Below are positions 48,530 through 59,939 of a DNA stretch of 64,000 bases, in pieces. How positions within the stretch are numbered: position 1 is the stretch's first letter; the number at the start of each line of letters is the position of its first letter. A model generated the notes under the pieces. The model did no database searches and was not told the DNA's origin. It was given only the letters and a program-made list of their open reading frames with translations. The DNA comes from Polytrichum commune (taxonomy: Eukaryota > Streptophyta > Polytrichopsida > Polytrichales > Polytrichaceae), in assembly GCA_950295325.1 (NCBI GenBank), contig OX485806.1, forward strand, positions 30,876,001 through 30,940,000, written 5' to 3'. Made by a program: the position numbers and the translations under genes.

Positions 48530-48779
48530 ATATGGATTGAAAGTTCCAGCTCAAGATGACCCTAAACTACTGGAGAGGTACCCAAATCGAAACGGAGGGG
48601 TTGGTGGTTCGATTCCTGGCTGTGAAATCTTCTCTCTTTATGACGGGAAAACCAAGAGCCCACACCGCAAGGTAGGCAGTAAACCCCACCCTATACCAAG
48701 GGGATCCTTGAGTAGGGTAGGGCCAACCGGCTCAAATTCACGTCGGATTACCGAGTGTTGTATATTATTATTATTATTA
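48530..48779 (+). mobile_element. tRNA-derived SINE
   Basis: An exact RNA polymerase III B-box consensus, GGTTCGATTCC, lies at 48606-48616. About 40 bases upstream is an imperfect A-box-like stretch (TACTGGAGAGGTACCC, about 48568). A ~150-bp tRNA-unrelated body follows, and the element ends in (ATT)n at about 48763-48779. That order (tRNA-like head, body, short-repeat tail) is the layout of Au-type plant SINEs. The exact 5' end and target duplication could not be fixed. It has no protein and would depend on LINE enzymes. Confidence 0.7.
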
Positions 48780-48919
48780 TGGTCCAAAAATCCACTATAA
48801 TACTAGTAGATCGTACAACCATCCAGTAGAAGAGAACCAATGGTAAAGAATCATGATTCTTGTAGTGATTCACCTCACAACCCTTGGGCCATATACCACT
48901 CAAACGTAGGTGTTCAAAT

Positions 48920-49328
48920 GAGACCTATGGCAGTAACCCGGGTGTGCGCGGATCACGAAAGCTACCTCAAAATCGGTCCAAATCATAAGAAAAAAGGGCT
49001 CAAACTGTTGAGCTCGTCAAGCTCTATTCGCCCTCAGAACGCCAACGATTTTTGAGACCTCAGTTTTTGAGACGCCGCCGTACTAGAAGAGGGCGAACTT
49101 GACCACTGCGACATTGCCAACAAACACAAGAGCAAAAACACACACACACACGAACCCCAAAAAACGCAATGATGAACCCCGTCCCACGTCCATGTTGTTG
49201 AGACTGCACTATTCGCAAAGTGCAAACCAAATGTTGGTCCTATTTTGGGCACCCTCCAAAAATTTAATTAATTGATTGCGTTCACACACTTTATACATTT
49301 GGTAACCCGGGTTACCGCCATAGGTCTC
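48920..49328. mobile_element. terminal-inverted-repeat element (MITE), ~409 bp
   Basis: The left end GAGACCTATGGCAGTAACCC (plus GGG) and the complement of the right end differ by one base over 23 bp (A against G in GGC-GTAA). AAAT flanks both sides (48916-48919 and 49329-49332) and could be a 4-bp target duplication, though such an AT word may be chance. It lies ~140 bp after the SINE. The superfamily is unknown. Non-coding. Confidence 0.7.
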
Positions 49329-49567
49329 AAATAAGAAGAGTGACCACATAAGGGGCCATGTATTATAACAACTCCATCCCACAGCGTGTGCGCAAAAACA
49401 TGCACAAGAAAGTGGTGGGAGTGAGGTCCGACTTTCAAAATTACCTTAGTACGCCAGAAGGGGCATACCCTGCCAACTCAAATTTCAAATGAGTTCCTTA
49501 CAAAGTAGGAGTACAAGATGGGGTCATAAATGGTTACATTTCCCAACTACATTGTTTTGTCCAATTA

Positions 49568-50147
49568 GGACCGGTTTACACCATGGACCGTGAAGTCGGA
49601 CCATGGAAGATGGCCTTTTTCCATGGCCCAATTTCCATGGCCCAATGTCCATGGTCTGATTTCTTAAAAAAATCAATTTACAAAGCCTTTGGGCCCCTCG
49701 CTAGGTGTAAACCGAATGTGGACCAGGCGAAATGACCATGCACCAAAAGTGGATGTGCATTTTTTTTTTCATATATGCCCAAAAAGGGAAGTTTTGAAAA
49801 AATAATAATTCAAGGATGACCGCTCTCTTGTCTTTTCTTGTCTTCATCTTTTGTTTCCCATAAAACATTTCAATAGAAAGAATTTATAACATCAGTTCTC
49901 TGCCATGGGCCCTTGTCTGTTTCTACTAGAGCACCTCTTTTGCCTCTCCCACCGCAAAACTTGTTGAATCATGTCAGTGGATAATGTAGGCCTTAAAATA
50001 TGTCTTTTGGGGGCCTCGAACTCCATGTTCCCTTTGACATTTTTTTCCTTGGTGTAAACCGAAGTCGTCCCGTGACGAGTTCAACAACTAATCACAAATT
50101 TTATAAGGCCTTTGGACAACTTCATGGTCCATGGTGTAAACAACATG
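49568..50147. mobile_element. second PIF/Harbinger-like MITE, diverged, 580 bp
   Basis: Inner arms of 23 bp (GTTTACACCATGGACCGTGA plus AGT on the left) pair with the right end with one mismatch. TTA flanks each end (49565-49567 and 50148-50150), exactly six bases outside the arms on both sides. The left tip GGACCGGTTTACACC resembles the tip of the element at 35197. Two further GGTGTAAACCGAA motifs lie inside (about 49711 and 50051), hinting at two units joined or one inserted in another. Non-coding. Confidence 0.7.
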
Positions 50148-50150
50148 TTA

Positions 50151-52389
50151 GTGTGTGTTACCATGCGGAGGTATGTGTTGCTATAACTTTTTCCGACATT
50201 ATCATTTTTTCCAACTGAGTTATATCACATTCTTCGGTGTGCACTCTCACTACTTATGGAATTTGTGGAAAAAATGATACTCTCAATAAAATGTTATAGC
50301 ACCACGTAACTCCAAATGGGTCACCCACACTAATTTGACAAAGTAGTGTAGCCTACTTCACCTAGGATGTGAAACATGCAGTTAACTCAGTTAATTCACA
50401 TGCGTAGTGTCACCAACACTAAACGTAAACCTAACATTGTTTCCCATTCCTTGTAAAAAATACTTGGTTATTATAGATACATAATGCTGCAAAAAAATCA
50501 CTTAGTAAATGATTTTTTTAATCTTCCCAAATTTCAATCATCCATGACAATGTCTTGTTACAAAAATGTTAGGATGTAGAAGATACCATCTTCTATATTC
50601 TTATTGGAACAAAAAACAAACCTCATTCCGATCATTGGCATGGATCTCATCCGATCTCAATCATTCATGACAGTGCTATTGACTTCAAAGGCTTTGAAGC
50701 TCTACAGAGCACTGTCCTTGACCAATTGCTCTGCTCCGACATGCAAACGGAAGCTGGATATATGTGTGATGAACTACGACGATCGTTTGAGACAATTTAC
50801 CAAAACGTTAACAAACTGACATTGAATGTCAAACGTGAAAAAATCATGCATTCGCAACAAATGACTCTACACGACATGTTCAAACAATAAAATATGAACC
50901 CTGATTTTTGTCAAAAAAAAAAATTGCGCACTTAACTGAAATGCATACTTAATCGGGAGATTACTGTAGTATACTACCAAGATAATCTGAATGGCATGGA
51001 AGAATGCAGTTAGAGCATTAGTGGAGCATTACTGGAACCATACTATTAGAGATTGTCAAGGTGATTGTTAATACCTAGTGAATGACAAAGGAGCCATGCA
51101 GTAAGTTAAAGTTACCTGTCTCACCAAGGGGCGACGTGTAAAAAAAATTCACTAATGTTAAAATGTCTTCAAGTTAATAATATTCGGGCTCTCAACTAGG
51201 TGAAGTGAAGTAGATGTAAGAGATAGGAGGCTTCAATTACCCCGCCGAGGCACTACACTAACTTAGCTACACCAAATTCGTGATTTGTAGCCCAAAACCA
51301 AGGATTACACCATCTATGGTATATTAGTGTGACCTACACTATTTGCAAAGGGCCTAAACTAGAAGTTTATAGGTCTCAAAGTGTCACGTCTGCTAATTGT
51401 CAATACGATACTATGTGTCAACATAAGTAACTTTTTAAGTGAAATTTTATATACATTATGACATTTACTGTAGCATGTTGAGATACTTATGGTGATATTA
51501 TTGAGCATGCTAATGGCGGGTATCATGTGTTTGCAATTTATTATGCAAGATGAAGATATTCTTGAGTATATGAGTGCCAAGTGTAACTTTTGTACACTTT
51601 AGTCAACTTGTAGACCTTTGTGTAACGTAGGCATACACCTCGTTACAGTATTGAATGTTCCCATGTCAGGATATTAGTAAGCACACTCGAATGCCAAGTG
51701 TCACGAGGTGACATTAATGACGAAGTTGTTGACCATTAGCATAATGTAGGATATGTCTCAAGATAGGGGAAACTAACATGATTACGCATGTGATATTAAG
51801 TACCATAAACGGTGTACTTCATGCAATTTTTACATGTTTGCCTCATGTTTTTTGAGTCTCGCGGATTGAATTTTTTCATTATGCATCAACACAAAAGCGA
51901 TCCTCGGGTTGTGTGGTGGTACAAACCAATGTTGGATCGGTATACATGTGTATCTAACATTACCAAGCAAACACATGACGGTTTCTTCCCAAAGAACGAG
52001 GTTGTGATTAAATAAAACTCTGATAATTACAAAGGAGAATCATGCTCACATGATATATTGTCATGTGGAATTCAACCAAGGGGTTTTGTAATGTTGTGAT
52101 GCAAGGTTTCATTACAAAATATCAATCATGATATTAAAAGATCTACATAACATTCCTCAACATTAGGATGTTGCACTCTGTAGTCAGGAAATTTATGGGC
52201 ATAATGCCCCTTTTATGCTAGGCCACCCTTACAAAATGACCAATATCTAGCTTGACCACCATTATTTTGATACGTTGAAACGGCAACGGCTATATCAATT
52301 CGGACTTATGTGTTGGAAGTTGTGGGGAAGATGTCTAATAACTAAAGGCCATGAGGATAAATCACAAAATTGTGGCCAAACCATTAGTG
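50151..52389. other. AT-rich spacer with worn repeats
   Basis: It contains a repeat at about 50402-50560 that resembles 54536-54680. A segment near 51785-51815 (TACCATAAACGGTGTAC) resembles the window's first 60 bases (ATACCATAAATGGTGTAG). Open frames are short and unrecognised. Confidence 0.45.
50402..50560 (+). repeat. dispersed repeat family D, copy 1 (copy 2 at about 54536-54680)
   Basis: Both copies share GTAGTGTCAC, CACTAAA, AACATT, CATTCCTTGT, TGATTTTT and AATCATCCATG in order. Copy 2 lies inside the decayed LINE region, so it probably inserted there. It may be one arm of a short inverted-repeat element. Confidence 0.55.
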
Positions 52390-55300
52390 TTCTATAAAGA
52401 TTGAATTGGAGTGCTTTAATGGATGCCCTCCAACTTCATGACTCAATTTAACATAAGGGGGGACCACAATTTTCATGGGATAACCAACAACAAGGGCTAA
52501 AGTGTTGCTTGCTTGGCTAGACTGTATTCATATGCCCAAGAACAAAGGGGAAGGCTTAATTCCCTCAGCTTATGTAATTCATGGGGACTCTCTTGGTCCG
52601 ACCATTCCCCAGTCAAGTTAGAACTTAGTATGGGCACATAAGAGAGTTTGCCAATATCATTCAAATGGAATGCATCTTATCTTAAAGAGCCAGACTTAAT
52701 ATTTAACATTAAGGATAAGTGGGTTTCTTTACCTATAACATGTCATTCTCTTAAAAAAAACTCGGGCATATAGCAAGACTTTACTGTTCAATGGAAGTGG
52801 GTAGGAGATAAATGTTAAAGTCATTTCTTTCAAGCAATATGAAATAAACATACAAACTCAATCATTTTAGAACTCAAAGATAGGAATGGGAAGTTCGTCA
52901 AAAAGAAAAGACTTGGAGGACATTTTCTTTGGTTTTACGGCTCTCTCTCTACAAAGGTCAACAATTCTCAAAAAATGCTATGGCTAAAATGTTAGGTGGC
53001 TTACCTATCTCATTTATTGGCGAAATGAACAAGAAATTATTTAAACCTTTTACCATTCTTCATTTTTCAAAGTTGTTGAGGGTATGGTTGGCCAAGGCAA
53101 AAGGGCTTGATGGCATACCCATTGTTTTTTTTTCTATTTGAATGATGGCACATAATAGCACACAATTATTTTTTATATGATTACCCTAGCATTGGATATG
53201 GGAGAGTTTCACCCAATGATGATTGAGGGGTTGGTAAATCTTATCCTTGAGGAGGGTGATTCCAAGTACCTCAACTATTAGAGGCCCATCACCCTCTTTG
53301 TTGTCATGTATAAGATCTTTGCCAAGGCAATGCAACTCAAGCTTCAACCTCCTCTTATGGAAGTCATTAGCTTAGAGCAAACAACTTTCCATCCCATACA
53401 ATTCATATTTGATAATTTTGTCTTGGTTTAAGAGACATTGCACTAGGCCAAGACCATCAATCAAACCCACAATCATCCCCGAACTAGATTCCTCCAAAGG
53501 TTATGATAAAGTATCTTGGCATTTTATGTTTGAAAATATACGTAGACTAGCATGCATGAGACCTTTACGAAGTGGACTAAGATGCTCTTTGGCAATGCAT
53601 GGGCACCTGTGAACTTCAATGATAGCCCATGCAAGGAATTCAAAATGGATAGAGGGGACGGGCAAGAGTGCCCACTAGCGGCACCCTACTTCTTCCTAAT
53701 AATAGGGGAAGTCCTAAATCATATCATCATGAACGCAATGATAGAAGGGAGAATTCTTGAAGTCGAACTCCTAGGGGGGAGTAAGCAACAATGTGTTTCA
53801 CAATACGTTGATGACTCCTCCTTCCTCAATAAGGAGGAAAAACCATTTATCGATGAGTTAGTCCGCTTCCCTGTTGTTTTTAGCAGGGCATGAGGCATGG
53901 AGATGAAATAGCATATATCTTGTGTGTATTGGTTTGACCACAATACCCCTAAACCCGCCCGGTTTAGCCACTACAACTGAACTTGGGCAGAGGAGGATGA
54001 ACTCTCCAAACTTTTCAAAACTATTTTTGGGCTCAATCTCAAAACAAGGGATGAGGATCAATTCCTTATTAAGAAAAATTCCAAAAAACTAGACTACTGG
54101 AGTACGACGAAGCTTAGTCTTGTGGAAAGGGCAATCATCATTAACCGAGTGTTGCTCTCCACACTTTGGTTTTTTTTTTAATCTATGTCTAGGGAGGCTC
54201 AAGGAAAGCACTAATTAAGGAAAATCCGCAACATCCTTAGGAATTACTTATGGTCTAGAAAAGAGCAAAGAACCTACACCAAGGTGGCCTAAAATGATTG
54301 CTACATAAAGAAGGTCAATAGTGACCTTGGCCTCGTAGACCGAAACTTGCATAGTCTCTTATGTAAATGGATCATTTATGCCATGGAACCGGGACAATCC
54401 AATCTCCAAAGTCCTTCTTAGATACAAACTTGCACAATTTAACCCGCAACAAGGTGGTAGTTGAGGAATTACACTAAATAAGATATTTAGTATCACCAAT
54501 TCTAAATCTCTTGCTCAATACTAATTATAAACCATGGTGTAGTGTCACTACCACTAAATGCTGACCCAACATTACATGACATTCCTTGTGTATTTTGTGT
54601 GGGGATTTATTGATTTACATTGTTGCAATTACTGTCACTTATGAAATGATTTTTCATCCAAATCTGAATCATCCATGGTAATATTTCACCACAAGTTGCT
54701 GACAAGAGAAGGTAAGATTTTTGGCCAATGGATGACCTCATCCATCATCCATGACCATATTCGTTCACTTACTCATAAGAAGTGTCATCCGAAAAGTTAC
54801 AATAGTGACATAAAATACCATATGACATAAAATATCATATTTAGTGTGGTTTACATTGGTTTACCGTCCCTAAACACCGAATATTTTCAAGGTTCCAAGT
54901 ACGGGGACACATCACCAAAGCATGGCACCACATGGTGCATTCAATGGTCCAAATGCCACCCTGAGATTTCTATAGTGTTTTACATTCTAGCATTTGGTGG
55001 TCCAACGACATCCAACTAACTGGTCACGGACTCTCCCATTCCCTTGCTATATAACCTATAGAAATGGCCTTTGTGGTGGATGAGATATGGGACATGAAAT
55101 TTAGTCAATTTATTTCATGGCAACAAGCCTTAGAAAAATTTGGACTCATGGACATTGAAGTAGGGGACTAGGATCTTATCACAAGGTTTGTCATGCACAA
55201 ATGGCATGATAATCGTGACATGGATAGAAAGAGGGTAAGGTATGGCACGGGGGTTGGGTTATTTATGGACTAACTCTCAAATCCGGTGGCGGTCTTTAGA

Positions 55301-56060
55301 ATGAAGCCGCATTCTACCCTTACCGTATTCAAAGAAACATGCTAATCCTTCCAATTCCATGTTTTAGGATCAAATCACAATCTAGATGTCTTCAATAATG
55401 GAAGAAACCGGAAGGTGAGCTCAAAGGGGCTTGTTTGAAGTCAAATATTATTAGAACCACTAGAGGCCAAAAGAAGCACGAGGTTTCCTTTTTCTACAAT
55501 AAAAGAGCCTCCCTTAAATGAGATCGGAAAGGTGGGTTTGGACTACTCTAGCAAGACATGCTAGAACCTCCTAAATGCTCCACTCATCACCCATCTCACC
55601 CTTCATGAATGGTGAAGGCTTCTCCCAAATACTTAGGGATTCAAGTGGGCACATATTTGGGACAATGATAGAGTTGGTAAGGAGGCGGCTTTTATATGTT
55701 CCATTTGGCATCAAGTAGTTGCGGTTAATAAATGTTATTTTGCCAGTTAAATTCATGGAATGGGTGTTTACAGGTGTTTATACGTGTTTACATAGAGTGG
55801 ATATGTAAACATGTATAAACACTTGTAAACACCCATTCCATGAATTTAACTGGCAAAATAGCATTTTAGGACATGACATCAAAAGAAGTACAAACCTTGG
55901 TTTGATATTTGGCATCTTTTTTGTAGCATCATCCTTTGGAGTATTTGGGTTTGACGCAACGAAGAGGTTTTTAACCAAGAACCGTGGTACAAATTCAAAG
56001 TTAAGAACCTCGTATGAGAAAAATGCATTATCTATGGAAAGAAAACCTCAAACACATTGA
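52390..56060 (+). pseudogene. decayed L1-type LINE (endonuclease, reverse transcriptase, C-terminal part)
   Basis: The ORF2-like protein can be followed through many frameshifts and stops. Endonuclease end: LMDALQLHDS, GGPQFSWDNQQQG and SDHSPVKLEL (about 52420-52625). Reverse transcriptase: AKGLDGIPIVFF (about 53093), a line ending YRPITLF-like near 53275, YDKVSWHFM (53502), QECPLAAPYFFL (about 53663), and the active-site box as YVDD at 53804-53815 where YADD is usual. Thumb/connection: KKLDYWSTTKLSLVERAIII (about 54086-54145) and CKWIIYAMEPGQSNLQ (about 54365). C-terminus: ILWSIWV and FNQEPWYKFKVKNLV (about 55928-56010). A stretch between 54480 and 55880 is interrupted by a family D repeat and a hairpin. 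No poly(A) tail was found. The copy is non-functional. Confidence 0.85.
55736..55860. repeat. near-perfect hairpin, 59-bp arms, 7-base loop
   Basis: Bases 55736-55794 pair with 55802-55860. The arm begins TATTTTGCCAGTTAAATTCA. Only two positions are not Watson-Crick (55773 with 55823, 55784 with 55812), and both are G opposite T, which an RNA copy of the + strand would tolerate as G-U. The loop is GAGTGGA. It lies within the 3' part of the decayed LINE. It is either an inverted duplication with a tiny spacer or a foldback insertion. Confidence 0.9.
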
Positions 56061-57710
56061 GGAATGCCTTCTTGCGAAAAATGTAGAACATAATTTTAAG
56101 CTATAGTTTAAATAACATTTTTTAATTTCTTGTCTTTTGGACTTAAGATGAAAGTAGCATGATATAGTCGGACGAATGTCATTTAGGAGTGGTTACAGTA
56201 GGCAATAGACACAAGGTAGAGGTTATAACCGTTTATCATAAATGAAGGTAATAGACTATTGCCTGAGAAACGAGAAGGCCATTTCGAATGAGTAAATTTG
56301 GCATGTACTTGAGTAGCAAGTCATGAACAAAGAGTGCTTTTTTGGCCATAGCCATGTAGAGTGCAACAATGTGTGAAGATTGGTGTAGAGTTTGTTGCCA
56401 CTTGTGATAGGGGAGTAATAGACTATGCTTTTATAAAATATGTTGGATTATTGCCACATATGTGAGTAATGTATGCTGATGCATTGGCTATAGTCAAGAG
56501 TTTAATTGATCGATCAATGTGTTAGAATGGAGAGATGTCGGTGAGGATGTATGTGGAACAAAGAAAATGATTGGTTGTGAGTAGATGTTTGATCCTAAGT
56601 AAGAGAGTGAGTGGAATTGATGAGAAGGAAGTGATGAAAGACTTTGAGAGAATGCAAGTTGATGAAGTCAAAAGATAGAGGAAGACATTTAAAGAGATTG
56701 AGAGAGACTTGTAGACTATAATTAGAATCAAAATTAAAATAGAAACAATATTGGATAAAGAGACAACAAGGAGATCAAAGTGTGATATAGAACCTATCAA
56801 AGAAGGTTAGAAGTGTTTGTAGTATTGGCCGATGACATGCGTGAAATGTTGGGAAAGAGTGTTGATAGGGTTGAACATCAAGAGAGGGTGGTCTAAGATT
56901 AATGTGGTGAGGATAGAGTGATTGGGAGGAGAGAGCCATAACCTATTAAGTGCCGACAATAATGTCAAAATTGCAGAGATAAGCAAGAAGGCAATGGGGT
57001 GGAAGTCAAAGAACATAGGGCTCTAAGATTGTTGTGGCATGCAACATCATGAAAGTAAAAGGCCACACAACCAAAGAGAGAGTCAATAGCTTATGAAATG
57101 CGAGGAGGAAGAGAATGCAATTAGCCTAGGAGTGAGCCGAATGGTTAAAAAATTGTTAGGTTAGAGAGAAAATCCAAATTCATGATGAATAAACCTAGCC
57201 CAACAAAGTACGGAAGTGAAAGAAAATAGGTTTAGAGAGGCTAGGCTTGTCGACAGTCTAAATCAAGAAGCAATAGCCCTAAAAAAAAGGTTGATCTTAT
57301 GATTATGATTGGATGTTATGGTTGGAGTAATGTTGTGATGAAGACTGGGCTAGTTGAGCTTTATGCTAATTGAGAATATAGCCTATACAACTGTCACAAA
57401 CCTCCCACAAGTTTGTCACCAACTTTCATAATAATAATTATCAATCAAAATGATGAGTTGAAGAACTCAATTTGTTTTCCTTGTAACATCTAGTTACAAT
57501 CATAGACCAATTAGATCTTGGTCTAAGCTCAACCACCCGACCATAGGAGAGAGACCAAAAAAAATCCTCTCTCCTCCCCCAAGCTTTCTCTTATGCTAAA
57601 GGCACTACTTTTTCTTTCTATGTTCACATATAGTAAAAGTATTCTACTCATAGCTCTATTTTTTGTTCTTCTAGAACCTTCTTCCATCTTTTAATTCAAT
57701 CACATTCTTC
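56061..57710. other. spacer, partly purine-rich on the + strand
   Basis: From about 56520 to 57300 the + strand is A/G-rich (GAGAGA, AAGAGAGTG and similar words), like 32280-33660. The minus-strand open frames at 56522-56800 and 56807-57016 are composition-driven and unrecognised. No bounded element was seen. Confidence 0.4.
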
Positions 57711-57713
57711 CAG

Positions 57714-57991
57714 TTGGAACCGTCTAATTCAAACTTGATTCATCCATCCATTCTTCGAGTTGGAACTATCTACTTCCAACTTGATTTTTTCATCCATTAT
57801 TTTATTGGGAACTATTTAATTCCAGTGCACGTCATCGAGAGCTGTCTAACTCATGTGCACATGATCTCAATATGGAATGGTCTAATTCCAATGCACTAGA
57901 TGTGGGGTTGTCTAACTCCAATGCACATATTATCAATTTGGAGTTGTGTAGCTCCAGTCCATCAGTCTTCAACTGGGAGTTGTCTTGCTCT
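57714..57991. repeat. array of eight short quasi-palindromic units
   Basis: Eight variants of the consensus GGARTTGTCTAAYTCC start at about 57715, 57762, 57808, 57838, 57874, 57904, 57940 and 57975, at spacings of 30-47 bases. The consensus itself is a perfect 6-bp stem with a GTCT loop. Units differ in the stem bases, yet most keep pairing or G-U pairing (for example GGAATG/AATTCC and GGGGTT/AACTCC). Spacers often contain ATGCAC or GTGCAC and CATC words. The units are too short and irregular for a CRISPR or an ordinary satellite. Confidence 0.7.
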
Positions 57992-57999
57992 CATCATCC

Positions 58000-58371
58000 T
58001 CTGCTAACACACTCATACATGTGGTTAGAATGTTCAATCATCCATCACTATTTCTAGTTACCTTACAACAATTGTATTACGTTTGATGTTTGCAATTTTT
58101 TTGCCCAAGATGCTATTTGGATATGATGATGCATGAATGAGATAAATTCATGGAAAGAAGATAGAATTAATTAAAATCAAGATTAAATGTGGAATGAATC
58201 TCTTAGCAATGCAATTTGGTTTACAATTGATGATTTCAAATGAGCCCTCTAACTAGGGAAGAAGATATCAACCCCAATGAGATGAGAATCCATTGGAAGA
58301 CTATGTCCACCTTAATTGCCAAGACAAAGACCATTGCCAAAGTTGAAAGAGCTTTGCAGTCGACATAATGA
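58000..58371. other. AT-rich spacer without recognised genes
   Basis: Nothing supported. One unrecognised minus-strand open frame (58236-58445) overlaps the adjacent repeat. Confidence 0.5.
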
Positions 58372-58625
58372 ATGGAATTAGAGTGATAGGAGTCTACGCA
58401 CATAGGACGGAATCGCACACAACTGAGAAGGCACCAATGAACCATAAGAGTGTGACTTAAGCCTATTTAAAGATGAATGAAGGAGTAAAAAGACATAGAT
58501 TGTTATTAGAAACCTTAATCCAACGTGACATAAATCCTTATAGACACTAGCTCAATTTTCCATGAGGCCTTGAGCCCTGAGTTGTTTTCCTTGCGTTAGT
58601 TTGGAGTGATAGCAAAACCTTAACT
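58372..58625 (+). repeat. dispersed repeat family C, copy 2
   Basis: Same order of blocks as 34026-34265 (GGAATTAGAGTGATAGGAGT through GTGATAGCAAAA), with scattered substitutions and a ~20-base extra stretch near the end. About 40 bases further on is a G17 homopolymer. Confidence 0.75.
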
Positions 58626-58664
58626 ACAATAAGCATTCGTTATTGGGGGATTCAATTCATCTTT

Positions 58665-58681
58665 GGGGGGGGGGGGGGGGG
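58665..58681. repeat. G17 homopolymer
   Basis: Seventeen consecutive G residues, followed by CGCAGGGCAG. Confidence 0.9.
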
Positions 58682-58689
58682 CGCAGGGC

Positions 58690-59705
58690 AGTTTATGCTA
58701 CCGCCACGGACTCATGGTTTCTTGGAATTGGAAGATCATGGCTAAGTAAAATTTTGGGACTTGGGGGTTAGGAGGCGTGGGTATTCTTGCCTTGGTGGTT
58801 TGTGGTTTGTGCAGGTTTGGGTATGACAATGCTTGTTGGTTACTTAGCACTTCGGTGACTCAGTGGCTTGGGGGCTTGTCCTTGGTTTGTGGGACGGGGG
58901 TGGTCCTTAACTCTTTGTTACTTTTACGTGGCAGTGTGGCGCGTCCGAGGGGCCATGCCTACCCTTGAAGCAGACTCATCTTCCTTTCCTTGGTTCTTAA
59001 TGCACTTGGCATTGGTTGTTCGGCCTCCTGTCTGAAAAAAATCATTGTAAAACAAGAAACAAATAACCATGAAATTTGTTTCTTTATTGTCCGTCTTTTG
59101 GGCATAGTTAAACGCCTCCCCACTAAAATTGGGGGTTCCAACACTACTTGCACCATTGTCCGGGCATGATTTTGGCCATAATCAATCAAGATCCTAGTGT
59201 TACGAAATCCAACCAATTTCATGTCATGGTCTCCAGGTCTTTCCTTGTTAATTCGAGTTATATTGCATAGATTTATCTTAAATGTTCAGTAAATTTCCTG
59301 AGCTCTTGAACGTTGGCCCAGCTATTTCTGACACTCAAGCAGTCGATTTGTAACTAGGTGTTCGTTCTCCCTGTTCGTTGACTTGAACACTCTTTAATGT
59401 CAAAAGTGTGTGAATACCGCCTACCAAATTAACCACAAGTTTTTAAAGAGACTTTAATATAAGATTGACTCTACCACTACAACTTATCTAAAGTAATTTT
59501 CAATGTTGGAAGCCATGTGTAAAGAGCTCCCCACTTCTGTAAATTTATGGCTACTTCGATCTGAGGGATTGTGTGAGGACGTGTGATGGAATAAAGCTTT
59601 TATTATGAGTGTGAGAGTCCATACTACGCAACCCTTGGAATCGAACGTCCAAAATATATCTTTAGTGCCTCAACATGTAGTACTTTTAGTCAAGTACAAA
59701 CCCAC
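58690..59705. other. spacer, G/T-rich at 58740-58950
   Basis: A GC-richer, G/T-rich stretch (58740-58970) with recurring TTGGTGGTTTGTGG-like words precedes ordinary AT-rich sequence. No gene or bounded element is recognised. Confidence 0.45.
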
Positions 59706-59711
59706 AACGAC

Positions 59712-59929
59712 ACTAAATATTGTATTTAGTCTCACTTACTATTTGGAATTACCCGATGCCATATGTATTTAATGTATATCTCATATTTTGCCAACCACTG
59801 TCAAATTGTTTGTTTGGACATAATTATAGATTCTTAACAAGTTTACTTGGTAAAAAGTTACACCAATAGTATAAAGTTGCATCATTGTGTAACTCCAAAT
59901 AGTAAGTGACATTGAATATTATATTTAGT
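59712..59929. mobile_element. short MITE-like inverted-repeat element, ~218 bp
   Basis: Arms of about 45-50 bp. The left arm includes ACTAAATATTGTATTTAGTC and then TCACTTACTATTTGGAATTA. The right arm, in reverse, includes ACTAAATATAATATTCAATG and then TCACTTACTATTTGGAGTTA. The 21-bp core differs at one position. Related words (CACTAAA, TTTAGTGT) occur near 50415, 54548 and 54838. Target duplication not resolved. Non-coding. Confidence 0.65.
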
Positions 59930-59939
59930 ATAATAATAC

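Noticed and set aside
53719-54061. Minus-strand open frames in the LINE
   Set aside because: They are antisense shadows of the reverse transcriptase region.
57714-57991. CRISPR-like appearance of the hairpin array
   Set aside because: Units are only ~16 bp, differ from each other, have irregular spacing and occur in plant nuclear DNA with no cas genes.
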